A stretch of 9,574 bases of DNA, from the NCBI GenBank assembly GCA_902773395.1, contig CACYEJ010000326.1:1-9574 (forward strand), in the 5' to 3' direction. This document shows positions 1-8,099 of this stretch, in pieces (position 1 is the first letter of the stretch; every line of letters begins with the position of its first letter). The translations under genes were made by a program, and so were the position numbers. The notes under the pieces were generated by a model. That model ran no database searches. It was not told the DNA's origin and worked only from the letters and a program-made list of their open reading frames with translations. This stretch comes from an uncultured Ruminococcus sp. (GTDB lineage Bacteria; Bacillota_A; Clostridia; Oscillospirales; Acutalibacteraceae).

Positions 1-90
1 AGAAAAAAATCAAAGCACCATAAAATATAATCTTTCGATTAAAACTAAAACAGGCAAGAGCTTGCGAATTGCCGGTCTGAGAAAGATAAG

Positions 91-120
91 TGCTAAATCT
101 TAACGCTTTCGAGTATAATT
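91..120 (+). repeat. Promoter-like direct repeat, copy 1
   Basis: The element reads TGCTAAATCTT, then 9 less conserved bases, then GAGTATAATT. The same architecture with identical spacing recurs 127 bases downstream; about 24 of 30 positions agree. The TATAAT inside (114-119) would serve as a -10 box, and TGCTAA at 91-96 lies 17 bases upstream of it, where a sigma-A -35 would be, although it is a poor TTGACA. Read the other way, TGCTAA, 14 bases, GAGTATAATT partly resembles the sigma-F pattern WGCATA-N14/15-GGnRAYAMTW. The repeat itself is seen directly. Its promoter role is inferred, and nothing shows what it would transcribe. Confidence 0.45.
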
Positions 121-217
121 TTATGTAGAAGAAAAATATTTGGGAGTGTATTTCTCTGCGATGATTTATTTCGTCAGCGACTGTGCACTGCATTAGGAAC
201 ACCAACAAATTTTTATA

Positions 218-247
218 TGCTAGATCTTTTAGATTTTGAGTATAATT
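218..247 (+). repeat. Promoter-like direct repeat, copy 2
   Basis: This is the second copy of the element, reading TGCTAGATCTT, 9 bases, GAGTATAATT. The left box differs from copy 1 at one base and the right box is identical. Its TATAAT is at 241-246, about 113 bases before the spoIIR start codon. If active, it would give a leader of roughly 105 bases for spoIIR. The conserved spacing of both halves argues for one functional unit, such as a promoter or a regulator site overlapping one, rather than two chance boxes. No experiment-like evidence is available from sequence. Confidence 0.45.
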
Positions 248-261
248 ATTCATGCACCGAT

Positions 262-292
262 TGTATAAACCTATCCGGATTATCCCATAATT
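262..292 (+). promoter_or_regulatory. Candidate forespore (sigma-F/sigma-G type) promoter for spoIIR
   Basis: TGTATA at 262-267 and CATAATT at 286-292 are separated by 18 bases. This fits the B. subtilis sigma-G pattern (GHATR, 18 bases, CATnHTA) at all positions but the last. With a 15-base spacer the same bases also match the AYAMTW end of the sigma-F -10 box, but lack its leading GG. spoIIR is a sigma-F target in B. subtilis, so such a promoter is expected here. Transcription would begin near 299, leaving a leader of about 60 bases. An ATCCGGAT palindrome (273-280) lies in the spacer and could be an operator or chance. The call rests on consensus matching by eye. Confidence 0.45.
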
Positions 293-343
293 GAACTGTA
301 AAACAATAGCTTTTCAAAACATATCAGAGATTCAGCGAGAAAC

Positions 344-352
344 AAAGGGTGG
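344..352 (+). promoter_or_regulatory. Ribosome binding site that sets the spoIIR start
   Basis: AAAGGGTGG ends 7 bases before the ATG at 360. No comparable purine-rich site precedes the in-frame TTG at 291, so this site favours 360 as the true start. Confidence 0.75.
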
Positions 353-359
353 TTATACA

Positions 360-1013
360 ATGAAAATCAAATGTAAAAAAAGCTCCTTTATGAACAAAAG
401 TATCTTTTCAAATTCTGCAAAGCTTGTGTTTAAGTCGGTGCTCTGCGGCTTTATCATTTGCTTTGCTCTCTCAATGACGAATTTTGATGCAGAGTCAAAG
501 GAAATATCAAATGAGGTTTTTCGTTTGCATATTCTTGCCAATTCCGACAGTGCAGATGACCAGAATTTGAAGCTTGCTGTTCGTGACGCAGTGCAGAAAT
601 ATTGTTATAGTATTTACAATGACGCTGCTGCAAAAGAGGACGCTGAAAGGATAATTGCAGAACGTCTTCCTGAGATTATCGCCGCTGCCCAAAATGAAGT
701 ATATAAAAACGGCTGTAATTATCCCGTAAAGGGTGAAATTGTCAAGATGTACTTTACAAACAGGGTATATGAAAATATCACTCTTCCGGCAGGAGATTAT
801 GATGCAGTCAGAATTACAATCGGCGAGGGAAAGGGGCATAATTGGTGGTGCGTTATGTTTCCGCCTATTTGTATAAGCGCCGCAGATAATGAAGCGGAAA
901 TATCCGATGTGCTTGATGAAGAGCAAACGGAGCTTGTGACCGACAATAAATATGAGTACAAATTTAAGATTTATGAGGTCTATCAGAATTTGATGGACAA
1001 GCTTGGAGGTTAA
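360..1013 (+). CDS. spoIIR: Stage II sporulation protein R (SpoIIR)
   Basis: SpoIIR is made in the forespore under sigma-F, is secreted across the inner forespore membrane and triggers the mother-cell protease SpoIIGA to cut pro-sigma-E. The 217-residue product is close to the B. subtilis length (about 224). It begins with a basic stretch and one hydrophobic segment (about residues 22-39) acting as export signal or anchor. Family signatures follow: F-R-L-H-I-L-A-N-S-D-S (54-64), then D-Q-x-L-K-L-x-V-R-D-A-V (67-78), and N-W-W-C-V-M-F-P-P (161-169). I chose ATG 360 because a ribosome binding site lies 7 bases ahead and the basic-hydrophobic N terminus then starts correctly. A TTG at 291 would add 23 residues and probably precedes the transcription start. 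addB follows after 2 bases, suggesting one transcript. The family identification is firm; regulation is inferred. Confidence 0.93.
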   Translation: MKIKCKKSSFMNKSIFSNSAKLVFKSVLCGFIICFALSMTNFDAESKEISNEVFRLHILANSDSADDQNLKLAVRDAVQKYCYSIYNDAAAKEDAERIIAERLPEIIAAAQNEVYKNGCNYPVKGEIVKMYFTNRVYENITLPAGDYDAVRITIGEGKGHNWWCVMFPPICISAADNEAEISDVLDEEQTELVTDNKYEYKFKIYEVYQNLMDKLGG

Positions 1014-1015
1014 AT

Positions 1016-4000
1016 ATGATTTATTTGATTGAGGGGCGAAGCGGTTCGGGAAAAACCCGATATGCTATGAACGTCCTTTGTGAGCTTGCTAAAAAGGGTG
1101 AGCGAAAGCTTTTGTATATGATACCCGAACAAAGTTCATTTGAGAGCGAAACAGCATTTTTGCATTTGCTTGGAGCGAACCTTTCAAGGAATATAAGCGT
1201 TATGTCATTCACTCGTTTGTATGACATGGTGATGCGGCAAACAGGTATGATAACAGGTACGCCGATTGACGACGGTGTGAGAAAGATTCTGATGTCGCTT
1301 TCATTGGAGGATTGTAAAGATAAACTGGACGTTTATAAAAAACAGGCGTCAAAGCCGCAGCTTACGGAGCTTATGCTTAGCGCTGTCAAGGAATTTAAGA
1401 TGTGCGGTATATCTACCGATGATTTAAGAGAGATGTCGCAGCGGACAAGAGGTACTGATTTATCAAAGAAGCTTAAAGAGGTGTCGCTTGTTGCGGACGT
1501 TTATAATGCTCATATTGAGAGCAGCTATGTTGACCCTTTGGATAATTATGCTCGTCTTGAAAAACGTCTTACAGAGTTTAAATTCTTCGAGGGCTATACG
1601 GTTGTGGCTGATGATTTCAGCGGATTTACGGCTCAGGAGCAAAAGCTGCTTGACCTGATAATGCAGCAGTCAAAGGATTTCTATATCACACTTTGTATGC
1701 AGCCGCAGGAAGAGGAGGAGCTGTTTTTTACTGTTGGCAGAACAAGAAAGCGTATTGTGCAAAGTGCGGCACGATTAGGGCTAAAGGTTGCGTCACCGAT
1801 TAGACTGTGTGACAATTTCCGAATGGAGAGCAAAGAGCTTTCTCTTGTTGAGAGTCAGATTTACCGTATAGGAAATTTTGAGAACGATATCACGGAGGAG
1901 GTTTCCGAGGACGTTGCTATCGGTGTGGCAAGCGATGTTTTTGAGGAATGCGAATACCTGTCCGAGCAGATTAACGATATGGTGCTGGGCGGTCAGTGCC
2001 GTTATAAGGATATTGCAGTTGTGTGCAGAAACTCCGAGAGCTATCGTGGAATAATTGATACTATATTTGAAAATCATAATATTCCTTATTTTATGTCAAA
2101 GCCTGAACCCATAGACCAGAAGCCGCTTATGCTTTTGGTGCAGTCGGCTTTTGAATATGTGTTAAATCCAAACGACAGCGAAAAGCTTTTTAACATCGCC
2201 AAAAGCGGCATTGTGGGACTTGACGACTACGAAACGGCACTGCTTGAAAATTATGTTTATACATGGGGTGTTAGCGGCAGGCGGTTTAATGAGGTGTTTA
2301 ATCTAAATCCCGACGGTTATTCGGAGAGTATTCCGCCGGAGGCAAAGAAACGTCTGGTTGAGATAAACAGTGCAAGGGAGAAGCTGATATTTCCTATTCT
2401 TGATTTTGCGGCAAAGGTTAAAGATGATGAGGCAAAAGCACTGGAGATTTCAACTGCTGTGTATGAGCTGCTGGTTGATTTCGGTGTGCCTGAATATATA
2501 AAGAATGATGTTGAGGACAGCGTTCTTGACGAACTGTCAAACGAAGAGGCTCGCTTGTGGGAAATGCTCATGGACATTCTCAATAAAATGTATCTGTCTT
2601 TAGGAGAGCGTGCAGTCACGGTCAGGAGATATTACGAGCTGCTGAAAATGCTGATTCGCTCATATGATATCTCAAATATTCCTCAGACGCTTGACCAGGT
2701 TCTTATAGGTACGGCAAACAGCGTAAGACTTTCAGAACCGTATGCTGTGTTTGTTATTGGTGCTGTGAACGGAGAATTTCCTCATAATCCTGTGGCGGGC
2801 GGAGTTTTTAACGACGCTGAGAGAAGAAGTCTAATAAGCATGGAGCTGCCTGTTTACGATGCTGTGGCGGAGTTGTTTCTTCAGGAGAAATTTTTTGTTT
2901 ACAATGCAGTTTCCGCACCACGAAAAAAACTTTTTGTTACATATCCGACAGGCGATCTGAGCGGAGGGAATTTACAGCCGTCCTCGATTGTGGCTGAAAT
3001 AAACAGAATTCTCCCAAATGTAAAAACTGATATTATCTCGTTTTTAAAGCCGATTGACAGAGTGCAAAGCGAAAAGGGTGCATTTGAACTGTGCGCTGCA
3101 AGATACCGCCAAAAGGACGCTTTGAGCCACGCACTAAGGGACTATTTCCGTCAAAAAGAAGAGTACGCCGACAGACTTTCTGCTATTGAAGAACTACTTA
3201 AAAAGGGCGATTTAAAACTACAGGATAAGACTTCGGCAGCGGTTATTTTCGGACGTGACAAGAAGCTGTCTGCATCTCAGATAGAAAAGTTTTATATGTG
3301 CAGATTTCAGTATTTCTGCACATATGGTCTAAAGCTTAAAGAGCGTCGCCGCGCTGAGCTGGGTGCGATAGAGTACGGCAGTCTGATTCACTATCTGCTT
3401 GAAAACATTGTAAAGACTTATCACGAAAAGGATTATGTAAAGCTGTCTGATGACGAGCTGGAGGCACTGCTTGACGAGCTTTTGAAAAGCTATATTGCAC
3501 AATTTCTGGGCGGTGAGGAGGATAAAAGCGACCGCTTTATCTATCTATATTACAGGCTTAAACGCAGCACTCAGGCATTGATTGAACATCTGTCTGATGA
3601 GCTTTCGCAGTCTGAATTCAAGCCGGTTGATTTTGAGCTTGAGGTTGGCGAGGGCGGTATCGGCGAATATAATATTATAGATAGTAACGGCAACCTTGTG
3701 AGTGTGCGTGGTATTATTGACCGTGTCGACCTGATGAAAACGGAAAAATCAAGCTATATAAGAATTGTCGATTATAAGACGGGCAAAAAGGAATTTAAGC
3801 TGTCCGACGTTATGTACGGCTTAAATATGCAGATGCTTATATATTTGTCGGCAATAGCTAAAAACGGAAGCATTAAGTATGGAGATGACATATATCCGAG
3901 CGGAGTTCTTTATATGCCCTCAACAGCTACTAGCGTGACAGTGCCGCCGTCTGCTGATGAAAAGGATATACAAAAAGAACACGACAAGAAGCTAAGAATG

Positions 4001-4378
4001 AGCGGTATTGTACTTGACGAGCTGCAAATTCTAAGAGGTATGGAGGAGAAGCTGGAGGGAAAATATATTCCTGTGTCGGTGGATAAGAGCGGAAGTATTA
4101 AGTCAAGCTGTAAAAATTATATTATTTCGGGCAGACAGCTTAACATGATTTTTGATAAGGTTGAGCAGAAAATAAGCGAAATGAGCGAGCAGCTTGACGA
4201 GGGAAATATCGCTGCAATACCCACAAGCAATGACAGCTTTAACCCATGCAAATGGTGTTCGTTTAATGCTGTTTGCGGTCACGGAGAAAAGGATTCCGTC
4301 AATTGTCTGGAGCGTTTCGATAACGACAAGGTATTCGAAATGCTCAAACAGGAGCAGCACGGAGAGGAGGAAAACTAA
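1016..4378 (+). CDS. addB: ATP-dependent helicase/deoxyribonuclease subunit B (AddB)
   Basis: AddB pairs with AddA to unwind and trim double-strand DNA ends for RecA loading. In B. subtilis it recognises Chi and its nuclease cuts the 5'-ended strand. The 1120-residue protein matches family size (about 1160). It opens with a Walker A motif, G-R-S-G-S-G-K-T (7-14), at the start of a UvrD-like domain that in known AddB proteins is not an active helicase. The C-terminal RecB-like nuclease shows H792, G-I-I-D-R-V-D (D902, D905), V-D-Y-K-T-G (D919, K921) and Q939. Four cysteines for the iron-sulfur staple are present: C762, then C1078, C1081 and C1087 (C-x2-C-x5-C). An additional C768 lies near the first. 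GGAGG at 1005-1009 precedes ATG by 6 bases and sits in the end of spoIIR, so translation may be coupled. The gene is intact. Confidence 0.96.
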   Translation: MIYLIEGRSGSGKTRYAMNVLCELAKKGERKLLYMIPEQSSFESETAFLHLLGANLSRNISVMSFTRLYDMVMRQTGMITGTPIDDGVRKILMSLSLEDCKDKLDVYKKQASKPQLTELMLSAVKEFKMCGISTDDLREMSQRTRGTDLSKKLKEVSLVADVYNAHIESSYVDPLDNYARLEKRLTEFKFFEGYTVVADDFSGFTAQEQKLLDLIMQQSKDFYITLCMQPQEEEELFFTVGRTRKRIVQSAARLGLKVASPIRLCDNFRMESKELSLVESQIYRIGNFENDITEEVSEDVAIGVASDVFEECEYLSEQINDMVLGGQCRYKDIAVVCRNSESYRGIIDTIFENHNIPYFMSKPEPIDQKPLMLLVQSAFEYVLNPNDSEKLFNIAKSGIVGLDDYETALLENYVYTWGVSGRRFNEVFNLNPDGYSESIPPEAKKRLVEINSAREKLIFPILDFAAKVKDDEAKALEISTAVYELLVDFGVPEYIKNDVEDSVLDELSNEEARLWEMLMDILNKMYLSLGERAVTVRRYYELLKMLIRSYDISNIPQTLDQVLIGTANSVRLSEPYAVFVIGAVNGEFPHNPVAGGVFNDAERRSLISMELPVYDAVAELFLQEKFFVYNAVSAPRKKLFVTYPTGDLSGGNLQPSSIVAEINRILPNVKTDIISFLKPIDRVQSEKGAFELCAARYRQKDALSHALRDYFRQKEEYADRLSAIEELLKKGDLKLQDKTSAAVIFGRDKKLSASQIEKFYMCRFQYFCTYGLKLKERRRAELGAIEYGSLIHYLLENIVKTYHEKDYVKLSDDELEALLDELLKSYIAQFLGGEEDKSDRFIYLYYRLKRSTQALIEHLSDELSQSEFKPVDFELEVGEGGIGEYNIIDSNGNLVSVRGIIDRVDLMKTEKSSYIRIVDYKTGKKEFKLSDVMYGLNMQMLIYLSAIAKNGSIKYGDDIYPSGVLYMPSTATSVTVPPSADEKDIQKEHDKKLRMSGIVLDELQILRGMEEKLEGKYIPVSVDKSGSIKSSCKNYIISGRQLNMIFDKVEQKISEMSEQLDEGNIAAIPTSNDSFNPCKWCSFNAVCGHGEKDSVNCLERFDNDKVFEMLKQEQHGEEEN

Positions 4379-7300
4379 ATGGCTAAGGTGAAATGGACGC
4401 AGAACCAGCAGAACGCAATCAACGCAAGAAACGGTGCTGTTCTGGTGTCGGCAGCGGCAGGCTCAGGCAAAACGGCAGTTCTTGTTGAGCGTGTGATTGA
4501 TATGATAACAGACCCCGTAAATCCCGTTGACGCAGACAGATTCTTGGTTGTTACATACACAAGGGCAGCGGCAGGCGAAATGAAAGAGAGAATATCCGCA
4601 AGGCTTGACGAGCTGCTAAAGCTAGACCCGTTAAATGAGAATCTTCACCGACAGCAGCTTTTGCTTGGAAGAGCGCAGATAAGTACCATACATAGCTTTT
4701 GCAGCGACTTGGCGAGAGAATTCTTTTACACTCTCGATATTCCGGCTGATTTTAGAATAGCCGATGACGGTGAGCTTACTATCATCAAGAATCAGGCAAT
4801 GCAGAATGTTCTGGAGCAAAAGTACAGCGAGAGGGACGATGAATTTGAAAATACTGTAGAGGTTTTTTCAAGCGTTCGTGACGATACTATTTTGCAGGGA
4901 ATTGTTCTAAGACTTTATGAATTTTTAAGGTCACACCCCTTTCCCAGTGCATGGATTAAGGAAAAGGCGGCTATGTACGATGTGACAAAATCCGCCGAGG
5001 AAACCGATTGGGGAAAGACGATTATAGAATATTCCAAGATGACGGCTTATTATATGAAAACGCTTAACGATTTAAGCGTAGAGCTTTTGGAACAAGAAGC
5101 CGCTTTGAACAATTCAAGCTTTGGCGACAGAATACGTGATGATGAAATTTTTATCGGTCATCTGATTGACCGCTTGGAAAACGGCAGATGGAATGATATC
5201 GTCCATGTGTTGGGAACATTTGACAGCAAAAAACGGCTTACTGCGCCAAAGGGCTTTAAGGATAATGAGATTAAGACTGCAATTGCCGCTTACAGAGATA
5301 TCATCAAGGATTCAATAAGCGAGATAAAGAGCCTGTTTATCAGAAACAACGAGCAGTGTATGGACGATATAGCAGATTTATCGCCGGTAGTCGCTAAGCT
5401 GTTTGAGGTAATGGAGCTTTTCGGAGAGGAATATTCAAGATTGAAGCTGGAGCGTTCGCTTGCGGATTTTTCGGATTTGGAGCATTGGGCGTTGCGGCTG
5501 CTTGCCGAGAATACCGACAGCGGCGTGGTGTTTACGGATATTTCGAAAGAGGTGTCGTCACGATACGATTATGTAATGGTTGACGAATATCAAGATGCAA
5601 ATACTATTCAGGATACAATTTTTAAAGCAGTAAGCGACAATGACCGAAAGCTGTTTGTTGTAGGAGATGTAAAGCAGAGTATCTACAGATTCCGTCAGGC
5701 AATGCCCGAAATTTTTATTGGCAGAAAAAATAGGTATGTTCCCTATAATCCGGAGAACGAGCAGTATCCGGCAAAAATCATTCTTGATATGAATTTTCGA
5801 AGCAGGGTAGGCGTAACTGAGGGCGTCAATTTCATTTTCAAAAATCTGATGTCCGAGAGCGTTGGAGATATTGACTACACCGATGAAGAAGCCTTGGTTG
5901 CCGGCGCAGCTTACGATGATGAGCAGAAAAATGCTGTGTCGTTTCATCTGTTAAATCTCAGCGAATCGCAGACGCAAGACCGTGATATTGAAGAGGCAAG
6001 ATATATCGGTACGCTTATCCGTAAGATGATGTCGGAGGAGCTTGTCACCACAAAGGAGGGCAAACGTCCGCCAAACTACGGCGACTTCTGTATATTAATG
6101 AGAGGTGTCAAAAAGCATGCTCCGGTATTTGAAGAGGAGCTTCTGAAAATGGCAATACCTACAGTAAGCGAAACTAGCGACAGCTTTTTCTCTCAGCATG
6201 AAATTCAGGTAATGCTATCGCTTTTGAGAATTATAGATAACCCTGTTCAGGATATCCCGTTAGCGGCGGTTTTGCTCAGTCCGATGTTTGGATTTACCGC
6301 CGATGATTTGGCAATGTTCAGAGCGAAAAATAAGGACGGTTCACTCTATTCGCTTATTCTTCACGAGAACCAAACCGGCAGCGAGAAGACAAAAAGATTT
6401 TCCGAAACACTGTCACGTCTTAGGAAAATTGCTGCTTCGGTAACTACAGATTCTCTATTAAATATCATATACAACGAAACCTCTTATCCTGAGATTGTTT
6501 CGTCAATGGAGGACGGCGAGTTTAAGAGGAATAATCTGAAACTGCTTGTCCACTATGCGAAAAGCTACGAAAGCTCAGGCTACAGAGGAGTTGGGGGATT
6601 CGTTAGATTTATCGACAGACTCAGGGAGAACAGCTGTGACTTGGCGGCAGCGGAAAGAAAGTCGGAGCTTTCGGCAAATGCTGTAAGCATTATGACAATT
6701 CATAAATCAAAGGGTCTGGAATTTCCTTTCTGCATTGTTGCAAACCTTAACCGTAAATTCAACACGGATACAAAAAATGAGGTGCTTCTTCACAACGAAC
6801 TCGGCTTAGGCGTTCGCAGAAAGGACGATTTGCTGCTTTGCCGCTATACCACCATGCCAAGAGAAGCAGTCGCACTTGAAATAAGGCGAAACGAGATTTC
6901 CGAGGAGCTGCGTGTTCTGTACGTTGCACTTACGAGAGCAAAGGAGAGGTTAGTTCTTGTCGGCAGCAATAAGGGCATTAACAAATATTTAGAGGGCATT
7001 GTCGGAAAGCTTGCGTATGATAAACGAATTCTTCCGTATACAGTGAGCAGCGCAGCGTGTATGTGCGATTGGATTGTCGATTGTCTTATGGTGCATAAAA
7101 GCGGCTTTGAGCTTAGAAATATAGGCGGCTATATTGGAGATGTCTACAGCGGTGATACTGTGGATTGGGACGTACACGTAGTTGATAATCTTACGGCTTA
7201 TCATGAGGGATTGTTTACCGAAGCAGAAGAGGATAATTCCCAAAATATTACTGATAATGTGATAGAGGATATTGCCGAGGGTACTCGCAGGGACTATTTG

Positions 7301-7960
7301 AAAATACTGAAAGAAAGGCTTAGCCGTGTTTACGAATACAGTGAAATGACGAGGATTCCTGTTAAGGTAGCGGCGTCTGCTTTGGCTGAGAGGGAGAGTA
7401 ATATTAAGTATAGCGTTAATGCTGTTCCTGATTTTATGCGTAAAGGAAAGCTGTCCGGCGCTGAGCGTGGTACGGCTATGCACACATTTGTGCAGTATTG
7501 CGATTTTGAAAAGGCTAAGGCTAATATTGATTCTGAGATAGAACGGCTTGTAACAAGGGGATTTTTAACAGCTGTTCAGGGTGAGTCAATTGATAGGGAA
7601 AAAATGTATTCTTTCCTGATTTCCAATTTGATGAACAGAATGACAGCTTCGAATATGCTGGAGCGTGAATTCAGATTTACGGTTGAGATACCTGCCGGAC
7701 TTGCCGATAGTACGCTTGAATTTCCGTACAGCGAGGAGCCGATTATCCTGCAAGGTGCGGTTGACTGTTTGTTCGAGGAGAACGGCAGAATAATTATAGT
7801 TGACTATAAAACCGACTTTGGCAAAAGCAAAGAGCAGCTTGCCGATATGTATGCCCCGCAGCTTAGGCTTTATAAGCTTGCAATCGAGCAGGCTACAGGA
7901 AAGCTTGTGTCGCAGTGTGTGATATATTCATTCGGCTTGGGCGAAGCAATCACAGTTTGA
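4379..7960 (+). CDS. addA: ATP-dependent helicase/nuclease subunit A (AddA)
   Basis: AddA is the 3'-to-5' helicase motor and one of the two nucleases of AddAB. Its nuclease degrades the 3'-ended strand before Chi. The 1193-residue protein contains the full SF1A motif set: W-T-x-x-Q (6-10), Walker A A-A-A-G-S-G-K-T (25-32), T-Y-T-R-A-A-A-G-E-M (59-68), S-T-I-H-S-F (102-107), Walker B V-D-E-Y-Q-D (401-406), G-D-V-K-Q-S-I-Y-R-F-R (429-439), N-F-R-S (472-475), T-I-H-K-S-K-G-L-E-F (773-782) and L-Y-V-A-L-T-R-A-K-E (847-856). The C-terminal RecB-type nuclease has H1035, D1129, V-D-Y-K-T-D (D1142, K1144) and Q1161, so both activities look intact. The ATG abuts the addB stop directly, with GGAGAGGAGG at 4361-4370 inside the addB tail, which indicates co-translation. 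The order addB then addA is the usual Firmicutes order. Confidence 0.97.
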   Translation: MAKVKWTQNQQNAINARNGAVLVSAAAGSGKTAVLVERVIDMITDPVNPVDADRFLVVTYTRAAAGEMKERISARLDELLKLDPLNENLHRQQLLLGRAQISTIHSFCSDLAREFFYTLDIPADFRIADDGELTIIKNQAMQNVLEQKYSERDDEFENTVEVFSSVRDDTILQGIVLRLYEFLRSHPFPSAWIKEKAAMYDVTKSAEETDWGKTIIEYSKMTAYYMKTLNDLSVELLEQEAALNNSSFGDRIRDDEIFIGHLIDRLENGRWNDIVHVLGTFDSKKRLTAPKGFKDNEIKTAIAAYRDIIKDSISEIKSLFIRNNEQCMDDIADLSPVVAKLFEVMELFGEEYSRLKLERSLADFSDLEHWALRLLAENTDSGVVFTDISKEVSSRYDYVMVDEYQDANTIQDTIFKAVSDNDRKLFVVGDVKQSIYRFRQAMPEIFIGRKNRYVPYNPENEQYPAKIILDMNFRSRVGVTEGVNFIFKNLMSESVGDIDYTDEEALVAGAAYDDEQKNAVSFHLLNLSESQTQDRDIEEARYIGTLIRKMMSEELVTTKEGKRPPNYGDFCILMRGVKKHAPVFEEELLKMAIPTVSETSDSFFSQHEIQVMLSLLRIIDNPVQDIPLAAVLLSPMFGFTADDLAMFRAKNKDGSLYSLILHENQTGSEKTKRFSETLSRLRKIAASVTTDSLLNIIYNETSYPEIVSSMEDGEFKRNNLKLLVHYAKSYESSGYRGVGGFVRFIDRLRENSCDLAAAERKSELSANAVSIMTIHKSKGLEFPFCIVANLNRKFNTDTKNEVLLHNELGLGVRRKDDLLLCRYTTMPREAVALEIRRNEISEELRVLYVALTRAKERLVLVGSNKGINKYLEGIVGKLAYDKRILPYTVSSAACMCDWIVDCLMVHKSGFELRNIGGYIGDVYSGDTVDWDVHVVDNLTAYHEGLFTEAEEDNSQNITDNVIEDIAEGTRRDYLKILKERLSRVYEYSEMTRIPVKVAASALAERESNIKYSVNAVPDFMRKGKLSGAERGTAMHTFVQYCDFEKAKANIDSEIERLVTRGFLTAVQGESIDREKMYSFLISNLMNRMTASNMLEREFRFTVEIPAGLADSTLEFPYSEEPIILQGAVDCLFEENGRIIIVDYKTDFGKSKEQLADMYAPQLRLYKLAIEQATGKLVSQCVIYSFGLGEAITV

Positions 7961-8021
7961 AAATAGTGAAAATTCATAAATTACAATTCTGTTACCTTTA
8001 CTTTATCATATCAATTATCTA

Positions 8022-8050
8022 TGGAAATTCTGCAAAGAATGTATTATAAT
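8022..8050 (+). promoter_or_regulatory. Candidate sigma-A promoter for the pyrophosphatase unit
   Basis: A perfect TATAAT (8045-8050) lies 17 bases after TGGAAA (8022-8027), which matches TTGACA at 4 of 6 positions. Transcription would start near 8057, which is inside or just past the upstream ATG at 8055 and therefore supports the downstream start at 8100. No convincing terminator separates addA from this promoter, so read-through from addA may add to expression. Confidence 0.55.
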
Positions 8051-8088
8051 AAAGATGTTCGACAAGAAACTAAATCAAATACTTGAAT

Positions 8089-8092
8089 GGAG
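8089..8092 (+). promoter_or_regulatory. Ribosome binding site that sets the pyrophosphatase start
   Basis: GGAG ends 7 bases before ATG 8100 and 10 bases before ATG 8103. The upstream in-frame ATG at 8055 is preceded only by an AT-rich -10-like sequence with no purine-rich site. Confidence 0.65.
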
Positions 8093-8099
8093 TAATGAT

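Larger units (their letters stand above)
1..359. other. Intergenic region upstream of spoIIR, no supported gene
   Basis: No open reading frame of useful length with a ribosome binding site is visible on either strand. The stretch is AT-rich and holds three TATAAT hexamers (26-31, 114-119, 241-246). Two of these sit inside a duplicated 30-base element described separately. A short inverted repeat lies at 53-73 (GGCAA and TTGCC arms around an 11-base loop), but no T run follows it, so it is not called a terminator. The proximal part (262-359) holds the likely promoter and leader of spoIIR. What lies upstream of base 1 cannot be seen. Confidence 0.7.

Noticed and set aside
53..73. Inverted repeat GGCAA/TTGCC as terminator of an unseen upstream gene
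   Set aside because: The stem is only 5 base pairs with an 11-base loop and no T run follows on either strand.
161..196. Eleven-codon reading frame starting ATG with GGGAG at 142-146
   Set aside because: The spacing of 14 bases is too long for a good ribosome site and the frame is too short to support without conservation evidence.
291..359. In-frame TTG start giving SpoIIR 23 extra residues
   Set aside because: No ribosome binding site precedes it, it overlaps the candidate -10 box, and ATG 360 has a good site and gives the usual N terminus.
507..926. Open frame of 139 codons on the - strand inside spoIIR
   Set aside because: It lies wholly opposite a confidently identified gene and its translation shows no recognisable domain.
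6989..7483. Open frame of 164 codons on the - strand inside addA
   Set aside because: It is a shadow of the addA nuclease-proximal region, with no recognisable protein features.
1016..7960. AGCGG pentamers as Chi sites for the AddAB enzyme
   Set aside because: AGCGG is the B. subtilis Chi sequence. The Chi of this organism is unknown, and a pentamer occurs often by chance.
7961..8044. Possible terminator after addA
   Set aside because: The only inverted repeat (GTGAAAATT region against AATTCTGTTAC) has several mismatches and is not followed by a T run.
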